Shown here: piece by piece, positions 34,742 to 41,728 of the stretch | Layout of the letters: each line of letters starts with the position of its first letter | Position numbering within the stretch: the stretch's first letter is position 1 | Origin: Thalassotalea algicola | Lineage (GTDB): Bacteria; Pseudomonadota; Gammaproteobacteria; Enterobacterales; Alteromonadaceae | Length of the DNA: 64,000 nt | Direction of reading: 5' to 3' | NCBI RefSeq assembly: GCF_012932965.1 | Contig: NZ_JABBXH010000010.1 | Location: 22,284-86,283, forward strand | Translations under genes and position numbers: made by a program | The notes under the pieces: generated by a model | The model's input: the letters and a program-made list of their open reading frames with translations, nothing else | Told to the model about the DNA's origin: nothing | Databases searched by the model: none

Positions 34742-36336
34742 AGTGTCGACTCCACAGGCAACACGTTATTCTTAGGCCAAACTAAGCTAATTTTGGAGCC
34801 TCCCAACTCACTAGACTCAACAAGTACCTGCCCTTGATGCCAGCGAGCAATTTGCTGCACGATAGCAAGTCCTAATCCATAGCCACCTGTTTTACGATCA
34901 CGGCTTTCATCTACTCGTGCAAAAGCTGTTAGTACCTGTTGTCGGTTTTCTTTCGGAATGCCTGGGCCGTCATCTTCCACCCAAATAAAATAATTGGACG
35001 CTTGGCAATCAAAACCTAAACGAACTTGATGGTTGGCATACTTATAAGCGTTCAACAGTAAATTACTAATCGCACGCTGCAGGTATTTTGGATCAGCCCA
35101 AACTATATCGCTATCGATTGCACTAATAGACACCGCTATTGCTCCTGCCGCATGCTTATGCAAAGCAACGATATTAGCTAAAAATTCATCTACAGGGAGA
35201 TGCTCTTGATGCAGTAATGGCTTTTCGGCTTTTAGCTTTGAAAAGGTCAGCACTTCATCGATTAAATTTTCGAGTTCATCTAGGTTTCGCTCAATGCCAC
35301 CAATGTTCGACGTGAGTTTTTCATTTGGCTCTAGAACAGCCAGCTGAAACCTTACACGTGTAATTGGCGCTCTTAACTCATGAGAAATTGCACGTATCAT
35401 ATCGGTTTGTGCATTGATCAACTTGTGTATGCGCGTTGCCATATGGGTCACCGTATTTGATAATTTGCTAATCGCATCGTATCCAGTTTGAGGCGTTACG
35501 GTAATTTCTTTATCTTGAGCAATTTGTTCTATTTGTTTATCAACACTAGCAAGGCGATGCTCTAGCGGACGCACCAAATAAAAACTGGCTGCTGCCATTA
35601 GCACCAAAATAGTTAAGACTATTGCGACTATTAACGGCAATGGGAACCAATCAAAAAAAGGAATGCTGCCCAATACAAGCGTGTATGAACTATTGCCTAA
35701 TGGGGCATAAGCTTTCAATGTAGGCGTATTAGTTCCAGAAACATTTAAGACAACGGCAATATCTCCTTTTTTTACCGTGCGCTTATGTGAAGTCGCAATT
35801 GTAAGTGCTTCAAGCTTTTGTAATTGTATAGGGTAGTCAAATAACGATCTGAGTTTCACTAACGCTTTAACTCTTGCCTCACCTTTATGGCGGCCAAGTT
35901 CGTTCAACATTAAAAACGCACTAATTCGCACCAGTGATGTACCGTAATCATTTAATTGCACAGATAAATAAGCCTGTTCTTCCGGTAGTAATATATAAAC
36001 TTGGCTGGTAGAAAGATTGGTATTAACTTGGTACAAGAATTTATCACGCAATAACCGACCAATTTGATGTTCAGTTAAGGCACGTTCACTAAATTTATGC
36101 GATTCAAAATTTAAATCACTCAAGCGTTCAATTGCAGAAAGCCACTGTTCTCTATTAGCCCCCTTATGTCGAGAAATGCCTTCTCCGACAAGGCGAAATG
36201 TACCGCTATAGTTATGGTAGATATGTTCGGTGATGCGATATTTACTTAGAGAATATGTTGCAAGCGCAACAAGGCATGTTATTAGCAAAATAGCCAATAA
36301 CATGCCCATATAAATTCTGAAAAAAATACTTTGCAT
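34738..36336 (-). CDS. Sensor histidine kinase, RstB-like
   Basis: 532 aa. TM1 is about residues 7-29 and TM2 about 233-255. The periplasmic sensor between them has no recognised fold. A HAMP domain follows (about 256-308). HisKA has the phospho-His in MIRAISHELRAPITRVRFQL (about residue 317). HATPase_c has NLLLNAYKYA, EDDGPGIPKE and GGYGLGLAIVQQIARWH. The RAPITRVRF wording is typical of RstB/EnvZ-group kinases. It leads an operon with the acidic protein and the Slam-like barrel; its partner regulator lies at the distal end. An RstA-box-like array lies 105 bp upstream. Confidence 0.88.
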   Translation of the reverse strand: MQSIFFRIYMGMLLAILLITCLVALATYSLSKYRITEHIYHNYSGTFRLVGEGISRHKGANREQWLSAIERLSDLNFESHKFSERALTEHQIGRLLRDKFLYQVNTNLSTSQVYILLPEEQAYLSVQLNDYGTSLVRISAFLMLNELGRHKGEARVKALVKLRSLFDYPIQLQKLEALTIATSHKRTVKKGDIAVVLNVSGTNTPTLKAYAPLGNSSYTLVLGSIPFFDWFPLPLIVAIVLTILVLMAAASFYLVRPLEHRLASVDKQIEQIAQDKEITVTPQTGYDAISKLSNTVTHMATRIHKLINAQTDMIRAISHELRAPITRVRFQLAVLEPNEKLTSNIGGIERNLDELENLIDEVLTFSKLKAEKPLLHQEHLPVDEFLANIVALHKHAAGAIAVSISAIDSDIVWADPKYLQRAISNLLLNAYKYANHQVRLGFDCQASNYFIWVEDDGPGIPKENRQQVLTAFARVDESRDRKTGGYGLGLAIVQQIARWHQGQVLVESSELGGSKISLVWPKNNVLPVESTL

Positions 36337-36430
36337 CTAATTATCTAACTTAGTCGTTAACACTGAAATTTACCCTATGCTTATTGTGGTATGAACCACA
36401 CTACAACGCCAGCATATTTATTTAGCGCTA

Positions 36431-36457
36431 GGTAACCTAATGTATCCAAATGTAGCA
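36431..36457 (-). promoter_or_regulatory. Tandem RstA-box-like direct repeats upstream of the kinase operon
   Basis: On the minus strand, TACAT, TACAT and TACC half-sites begin at 36454, 36444 and 36434, spaced exactly 10 bp, as OmpR-family dimers prefer. The first two form TACATTTGGATACA, the same 14-mer as at 32794-32807. The shared TTATTTAGCG (36418-36427 and 32781-32790) sits 10 bp further away here than at the other site, one helical turn. The rest of the 36337-36671 gap holds the trypsin promoter side and nothing else recognised. Confidence 0.65.
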
Positions 36458-36671
36458 CGTGTTGAACGCTGCCATAACATATAGAAAGGTCCACAAGCTA
36501 TAAAGCACCGCTCATTTCTTCAATTTCCCTAGTAGTTCCCATAAGTACATAACGATACATCTTGATGATTTTTACCACTATTTAAGGACCTCTCACCTTT
36601 TAATAATGAACTTGCTTCACAGCAATGGTGAATACCAAACATATTACAAACAAGGATAAGAGGTAACGAAC

Positions 36672-37928
36672 ATGTTAAGACTAACGTTATTAACGACAGC
36701 AATTTTATTGAGTACGTCGACTTATGCGGCGCAACCAACAACCAAAATTAAATCAATTAATGTATCTGACACTGCTAGGATTGTCGGCGGACAAGAGTCA
36801 TCACAAAACGGCAGGCCATACCAAGCCTCGGTACAAGGTACAGACGGTTATCATTTCTGTGGTGGTTCAATTGTCGCTTCAGATATGATTTTAACCGCTG
36901 CACACTGTTTAGAAGGTGTTAATGGTGAAAACCCAAATATGCAAGTACGCGTAGGTACTAACAAGCTCTCTGGGAATGAAGGGGAAACGATTGCAGTAGC
37001 CAAAACTTATACTAACCAAGAATATCCTAACCTTTCTAAAGATGTGGCTATTTTGAAGCTAGAAAAAGCAATAACCCACCAGAATACTCAAATAGTTAAC
37101 TTAGTTGACCAATCGTTCGTCGATGCCAATATTCAAGCGGGCACCGCATTAACGGTTTCCGGCTGGGGAACATTAAGCTCTGGCGGCCAGTCCCCTGACA
37201 AACTAATGGAAGTTAGCGTTCCATTTGTCACTAACGAAGTATGTAACAGTAGCGAAGCATATGGTGGCCAAGTACAAGACACAGAAATGTGTGCTGGTTT
37301 AAAAGAAGGCGGCAAAGATTCATGTCAAGGTGACAGTGGCGGCCCATTGGTATTTGAAAAAAACAATGAATACTACCAAGTGGGTGTTGTGAGCTGGGGA
37401 GACGGATGCGCAGCAGAAAACAAATACGGGGTTTATGGCGACGTTGCCAAACTACGTACATGGATTGACAGCGCAATGAGTGGCAATGAACCAGTTTCAG
37501 GATTAGCTGGCGGCGATAATAATGGTGGTGGTGACTATGCCGACGCGACATTTATCGCGTTCCAAGAGCAAGTAAGCTACACAGTTGATGAAGAGCAACT
37601 GCAACTTGTATTAGATGTGCCAGAAGGCGTAAAAGTAATGTACATTGCAACAACCGGAGGTGAAGGCGACGTAGATATTACCGCAGAGAGAACCGCATCA
37701 GCACCTGAATTTAACGATGAAGGCCGAGCAGGTAAAAAGACCAACCGCTGGGATAACTGGGATGACTGGGGGGATTACTGGGATATGCCGGTAAGTTTTT
37801 TCTCTTCGGAAACCCAAGGTAATGATGAAACTATCATTATAGAAGCGCCAGAAGCTGGTGAATGGGTAATCTCACTAAGCCAGTTCAGTGACTTTAGCGA
37901 TGTAGAACTAACTATTTTTGTTCACTAA
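36672..37928 (+). CDS. Secreted trypsin-like serine protease (S1 family) with C-terminal extension
   Basis: 418 aa. A signal peptide (ending STYA) and short propeptide precede RIVGGQESSQNGRPYQASVQG. The triad is His in LTAAHC (about residue 77), Asp in DVAILKL (about 125) and Ser in DSCQGDSGGPLV (about 221). The Asp six residues before the Ser is the trypsin-type specificity residue, so cleavage after Lys or Arg is expected. Residues about 285-418 form an acidic beta-rich extension (VMYIATTGGEGDVDITAERT ... VELTIFVH) resembling a PPC-type pre-peptidase domain, often removed after secretion. The ATG has a purine-rich AAGGATAAGAGG leader. It is divergent from the RstB-like kinase. Confidence 0.93.
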   Translation: MLRLTLLTTAILLSTSTYAAQPTTKIKSINVSDTARIVGGQESSQNGRPYQASVQGTDGYHFCGGSIVASDMILTAAHCLEGVNGENPNMQVRVGTNKLSGNEGETIAVAKTYTNQEYPNLSKDVAILKLEKAITHQNTQIVNLVDQSFVDANIQAGTALTVSGWGTLSSGGQSPDKLMEVSVPFVTNEVCNSSEAYGGQVQDTEMCAGLKEGGKDSCQGDSGGPLVFEKNNEYYQVGVVSWGDGCAAENKYGVYGDVAKLRTWIDSAMSGNEPVSGLAGGDNNGGGDYADATFIAFQEQVSYTVDEEQLQLVLDVPEGVKVMYIATTGGEGDVDITAERTASAPEFNDEGRAGKKTNRWDNWDDWGDYWDMPVSFFSSETQGNDETIIIEAPEAGEWVISLSQFSDFSDVELTIFVH

Positions 37929-37942
37929 CCCTTCAGTGACGA

Positions 37943-37972
37943 AGACGAAAAGAAGGACCTTTTCGTCTTATT
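37943..37972. terminator. Terminator-like hairpin between the trypsin gene and yicC
   Basis: AGACGAAAAG (37943-37952) pairs perfectly with CTTTTCGTCT (37959-37968) around a 6-nt loop, in a convergent gap. The T tract is weak on the plus strand. Confidence 0.6.
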
Positions 37973-37995
37973 TCACCGCAAAAGCCTTACTTAAC

Positions 37996-38862
37996 CTACT
38001 CAATATTCTGGATCTGCTCTCGCATCTGCTCAATTAGCACTTTCAGCTCTACGGCAGCGTTGGTGATATCTGCATTAATCGACTTAGAACCTAATGTATT
38101 CGCTTCGCGATTAAATTCTTGCATCATGAAGTCTAAACGGCGCCCCTGTGGGCCACCTTTTTTCAGAATACCGCGTGTTTCTTTTACATGTGAATGAAGA
38201 CGATCGATTTCTTCATCAACATCCATTTTTTGTGCAAGCAATACAAGTTCTTGTTCTACACGGCCAGAGTCAGGCTCAACACCTGCATCATTGAATTTTT
38301 CAACAATACGCTCTTTTTGCCACTGAATAATTTCCGGCATATGAGCTTTTACTTTTTCTGCTTGTTCAGAAATTCCTTCTAAGCGCTGTTCTATTAGCGC
38401 TTTCATATTCGTGCCTTCACTCGCACGTGCTGCAATGAAGTCTTTTAATGCTTGGTCAAACCCAGCAAGTATTTCGGCTTGAATGGTGTCCATGTCAGCT
38501 TCTTCAGCTTCCATCACACCTGGCCAGCGCATTATTTCTACAGGGTTAAGCGCGGGATTCGCAGCAAGCTTACTAATGGTATTGGCGTGGTTTACTAATT
38601 GTTCTGCGAGTTTTTCATTTAGAATTAGCTCACTTTTTGCGGCAGGGTTTGCCGTAAAGCGCAGTGCACACTCGACTTTTCCTCGATTAAGTGCTTTGCG
38701 AAAGCGTTCTCTTAAAACTGGCTCTATGCCACGAAATTGTTCGGGTAAGCGAAAGTAGGTTTCTAAAAACCGTTGGTTTACCGAGCGAATTTCCCACACA
38801 GCGTTACCCCAATCACCTTTTACTTCATTACGAGCAAAGGCAGTCATTGAATGAATAGACAT
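37996..38862 (-). CDS. yicC: YicC/YloC family endoribonuclease
   Basis: 288 aa, normal length. MIHSMTAFAR-type start (SIHSMTAFARNEVKGDWGNAVWEIRSVNQRFLETYFRLPE) and the C-terminal DEEIDRLHSHVKETRGILKKGGPQGRRLDFMMQEFNREANTLGSKS are the YicC signatures. In E. coli, YicC is linked to mRNA and small-RNA turnover and lies divergently next to rph. Here rph is 5.8 kb away, beyond a block of accessory genes. Confidence 0.95.
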   Translation of the reverse strand: MSIHSMTAFARNEVKGDWGNAVWEIRSVNQRFLETYFRLPEQFRGIEPVLRERFRKALNRGKVECALRFTANPAAKSELILNEKLAEQLVNHANTISKLAANPALNPVEIMRWPGVMEAEEADMDTIQAEILAGFDQALKDFIAARASEGTNMKALIEQRLEGISEQAEKVKAHMPEIIQWQKERIVEKFNDAGVEPDSGRVEQELVLLAQKMDVDEEIDRLHSHVKETRGILKKGGPQGRRLDFMMQEFNREANTLGSKSINADITNAAVELKVLIEQMREQIQNIE

Positions 38863-38953
38863 AATCTTTCCTATTAACTTTTTTATAAGAATGAATCGGG
38901 AAGATTATGCCTGAGCAAAGCGCATTTAGCTAATACTGCTAATAACAACCAGG

Positions 38954-39162
38954 TTAACTAACCTCAGGTTTGGATAAGAAATAGTGAAAGTTACTAATTT
39001 TTATAGCCATATCGAATCATTTTGCTGCTAGTGAGGAATTTTTGCTGAATACAAGGCGGATTTACTTGCAATAGCTAGCCTATTGCAAGTAAATGTTAAC
39101 GCAGAAGTCGGTGAAAATAACCACTAGAAGCACATTAGTTATCCACATCTGAGGTTAATTAA
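38954..39162. repeat. MITE-like element with terminal and internal inverted repeats
   Basis: About 209 bp without coding content. The left end (38954-38980) and the reverse complement of the right end (39135-39162) agree at 22 of 27 positions, sharing TAACCTCAG and GTGGATAA/TTGGATAA. Inside, ATTTACTTGCAATAG (39060-39074) and CTATTGCAAGTAAAT (39080-39094) form a perfect 15-bp stem with a 5-nt loop. TTAACTAA/TTAATTAA at the borders may mark the target. The right end supplies the stop codon of the neighbouring permease gene. Similar intergenic repeats are common in Alteromonadales (from memory). It fills most of the 38863-39154 gap. Confidence 0.65.
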
Positions 39163-40183
39163 TATTGATTAACCAACCGATCAGCAAAATTTGTGGCACG
39201 GTAATTAGCGGCAAGAATAGTGCTATTTTCCAGCTTTTCGTTGTATCTTTTAGCACCATCACTTCGGTGTAATCGGTTGACGCGCCTGCCATTAAAAATG
39301 TAAAAGCATTGCCCGGCGCATTCGCGCGAGTAATTAAATCAGCTGCTATGGGCGTTGAACCTTCCGAGCATACTTCAATAATGGTTGCAGCAAGTAATGT
39401 CAGTAAAAGTCCACTCGTAGTAGCACCATACCACTGACTAAAACTTTCTGGGGGTACAAAGGCTCTGATCATTGCGATCAAAACAATACCTACCATTACC
39501 CATCGAAATATCATTTGCGAATCTTTTAACCCGTTAATGAACATGCTAAAAGTTGCGTTTGGTGAATAGTCCGCCTGCTTAAGAAGCTGTTTTAACGCGG
39601 GCATAATTTTGAAATCTTCGTCGAACGATTGGCTATTAGGGTTTTTAGGAAGCGTTCCTTTTTGCTCTAAACGATCAAATATATATCCACTGATCCAAGC
39701 GACCACTAAAGACAATAAAATAAACAATAGCGTCAATTGCCAGCCAATTAAGCCAAACAGGATGAAGGTTAAAGTGAAGGAATTCCATGGGCTTGCAATA
39801 ATAAACGCCATCACTTGTCCTAGACTTGCGCCACGTTCATACAGCTTCATACCCACCATTAAAATGCCATGATTACATAAATCAAAAAGTAACCCAGCAA
39901 ACGTTGCTCGTATAAGGCCATTAACGGTATGCCCTTCACCTATTGTTGCTAAGATAATTTCTCGAGGTAGACGCCCCAACCAGCCAACAATAAATACACC
40001 TAACGCCATACCTATCCACATTGCATCGAGCATTTCTACTGTGGTAGCACTGATGATAAAAAATTTACTGGTTGAAGCTGATTGAAACCAATAGCTAACA
40101 AATGAAATGGCGACAATGCTTGTTGAAATGAGCAGTAACCAATCAGTTTTCTTTTGTTGTTTCGATGGGCAACAATTATTCAT
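39155..40183 (-). CDS. Permease of the DUF318/ArsP (YraQ) type
   Basis: 342 aa. It has eight to nine hydrophobic segments, an N-terminal CC pair (MNNCCPSKQQ), a charged central loop (DRLEQKGTLPKNPNSQSFDEDFKIMP) and the repeated permease motifs FDLCNHGILMVGMKLYERGASLGQVMAFIIASPWNS and EVCSEGSTPIAADLITRANAPGNAFTFLMAGASTDYTE, which mark the DUF318 family that includes the ArsP organoarsenical exporter. It overlaps the merR-type gene by 8 bp, so it is an exporter controlled by a metal-type regulator. The substrate is unknown. The last residues are encoded up to a repeat-element border. Confidence 0.85.
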   Translation of the reverse strand: MNNCCPSKQQKKTDWLLLISTSIVAISFVSYWFQSASTSKFFIISATTVEMLDAMWIGMALGVFIVGWLGRLPREIILATIGEGHTVNGLIRATFAGLLFDLCNHGILMVGMKLYERGASLGQVMAFIIASPWNSFTLTFILFGLIGWQLTLLFILLSLVVAWISGYIFDRLEQKGTLPKNPNSQSFDEDFKIMPALKQLLKQADYSPNATFSMFINGLKDSQMIFRWVMVGIVLIAMIRAFVPPESFSQWYGATTSGLLLTLLAATIIEVCSEGSTPIAADLITRANAPGNAFTFLMAGASTDYTEVMVLKDTTKSWKIALFLPLITVPQILLIGWLININ

Positions 40184-40598
40184 TGGAGCTTTCCTCCTGA
40201 ACGAATGTTTCGATTAAATGACAAACTTGATCACCACTTGGGGTGCAATCAGGTAAAGATTGCCACTCGACCATGGCTTTTTTCATTTTTTGGTGTGTCG
40301 CCACCATGTCATTAATTTTTTGCTCAATCTCATCGATGTGCGATTTCATTATTTCCCGCACTTTAGGGCAAGGAGCTAGCCCAGACTGGGACTGAGTGAT
40401 GAACACCTCAATATCACGCAGCGAGAATCCTAACGACTTTGCCTGCAGAATAAACTTCAAGCGCTTAATATCGGCCGCACCATATTCTCGGTAGCCATTT
40501 TGCGCATTTCTATGTGGTGTTAATAGTCCGATTTTTGTGTAATAACGCACAGTATCCGGATTAACTTGGCAGTTTTTGGCAAGCTGATTAACTTTCAT
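40176..40598 (-). CDS. MerR-family metal-type transcriptional regulator
   Basis: 140 aa. The N-terminal winged HTH KVNQLAKNCQVNPDTVRYYTKIGLLTPHRNAQNGYREYG is followed by a long dimerisation helix. Cysteines at LAPCPKV (about residue 77) and DCTPSGDQVCH (C-x7-C, about 117-125) match the MerR/PbrR/CadR/ZntR pattern, where the first Cys selects divalent ions and distinguishes it from CueR. It therefore probably senses a soft divalent metal. It is first in a two-gene operon with the permease, with a 19-bp-spacer promoter and dyad upstream. Confidence 0.88.
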   Translation of the reverse strand: MKVNQLAKNCQVNPDTVRYYTKIGLLTPHRNAQNGYREYGAADIKRLKFILQAKSLGFSLRDIEVFITQSQSGLAPCPKVREIMKSHIDEIEQKINDMVATHQKMKKAMVEWQSLPDCTPSGDQVCHLIETFVQEESSNE

Positions 40599-40629
40599 GG
40601 CGGTTCACTTTATTTGAAATGTTAAGCAA

Positions 40630-40660
40630 ACTATAAAGCTGTGACTTACTCCTAAGTCAA
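40630..40660 (-). promoter_or_regulatory. MerR-type promoter with 19-bp spacer and operator dyad
   Basis: On the minus strand a -35 TTGACT (40660-40655) and -10 TATAGT (40635-40630) are separated by 19 bp. TGACTTA and TAAGTCA (40642-40648 and 40653-40659) form a perfect 7-bp dyad in the spacer and -35. The over-long spacer plus dyad is the hallmark of promoters untwisted by MerR-family activators. It lies 32 bp before the merR-type ATG. Confidence 0.85.
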
Positions 40661-40718
40661 CTTAACATTTGCAGTAATGAATCTAAAGGCGTGCCATATG
40701 GTTACTCGGGTGAAAATG

Positions 40719-41642
40719 TTAGGGTGAAAATGTTAGGTTGCCAAAGTCAGCGCTAAACTCAACGCACCAAACACTTAAAGAATTAATATCGTTTAGCGTT
40801 TTACCTTCAGGCAATTTAATAAGCAAATTTGCATTTTCATAAACGGTACCATGCAGAGCACTTCCCATTGCATATGCATCTTCACCAGAAAATTCTTGGT
40901 TTAATGAACCATAGAAATATACGACAGGGCCTTGCCCGTCATAACTGAAGTTAGTTATTTCAATGGTACAATCATCAATGATTCTTGCCGTGCCAGAAAC
41001 GTTGTGAGCAATTGTTTGAAAATCGCCTGAATAGCCTACTTTCGCATGAGTACTCTCACATCCCGACGCTAAATCATAACCAATGCTTTCTAAGGTTTGA
41101 CGAAAATGAAAACTTGCTTGCTCTGCTGGAATAAGCGATTGATGTACTAACGCGACATCTAATAGGTACTCATTTACTTCCGCTTCAAGATTATCACTTG
41201 AAAAATCAACCATTAAGCCTTGCGCTAAATCGTGGGCTTGCGCTGGAATTTCAATGCCATTTGAAGGTTCACCATCAGCATCTAACGACTGCAACAACCT
41301 AATCATATTGATGACGCGAATGTCTGCTACATCTTGACTAGTGAATATTTCAAGCGGTGTAATCAGTTCAGCTGCAACAATCTGGGGAAATTCAATATCA
41401 CCTATTGAAAAGCGAATAGCTTCTCCTTGCTGAAAGGTAAATTCGCCTAACTCATTGGTAAAGCCACTTTGCGTATTAGTTTCAAACGATAAACCCGATA
41501 CTGCAGCATCGACAAACACTCCTGTGAATACCGGTGGCTCTGTCGGCTGTTCGTTTACCGTGGTTGATTTACTACCAGAGCCACCACCACACGCAGTGAG
41601 AGTGAGAGTGAAAGCCAATACTAAATAAAGTACTTTGTTCAT
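40719..41642 (-). CDS. Lipoprotein with C-terminal DM13 domain
   Basis: 307 aa. A lipoprotein signal with lipobox LTAC (Cys about residue 18) precedes GGGSGSK. Residues about 40-185 include FVDAAVSGLSFETNTQSGFTNELGEFTFQQGE, a carboxypeptidase-regulatory-like repeat found in bacterial lipoproteins. Residues about 195-305 match DM13: VGYSGDFQTIAHNVSGTARIIDDCTIEITNFSYDGQGPVVYFYG ... LPEGKTLNDINSLSVWCVEFSADFGNLTF. DM13 domains have been proposed to act in electron transfer. It lies near a GMC dehydrogenase and its subunit 3 on the same strand, so a redox link is possible. Confidence 0.82.
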   Translation of the reverse strand: MNKVLYLVLAFTLTLTACGGGSGSKSTTVNEQPTEPPVFTGVFVDAAVSGLSFETNTQSGFTNELGEFTFQQGEAIRFSIGDIEFPQIVAAELITPLEIFTSQDVADIRVINMIRLLQSLDADGEPSNGIEIPAQAHDLAQGLMVDFSSDNLEAEVNEYLLDVALVHQSLIPAEQASFHFRQTLESIGYDLASGCESTHAKVGYSGDFQTIAHNVSGTARIIDDCTIEITNFSYDGQGPVVYFYGSLNQEFSGEDAYAMGSALHGTVYENANLLIKLPEGKTLNDINSLSVWCVEFSADFGNLTFSP

Positions 41643-41728
41643 AATATTCGATCCTGTTTTCTTTTTTGAACAATATGAAGCGTTCTTGGCGTTAAATCCT
41701 CACAAAAGTATAACATTGCCCTCTCCTT

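Noticed and set aside
36529..36741. 70-codon minus-strand frame overlapping the trypsin start
   Set aside because: It overlaps the signal-peptide codons of the protease gene on the other strand and part of its leader, with no Shine-Dalgarno or homology.
38194..38758. Plus-strand frames opposite yicC
   Set aside because: They are shadows of a well-conserved gene and show the low-complexity composition typical of antisense frames.
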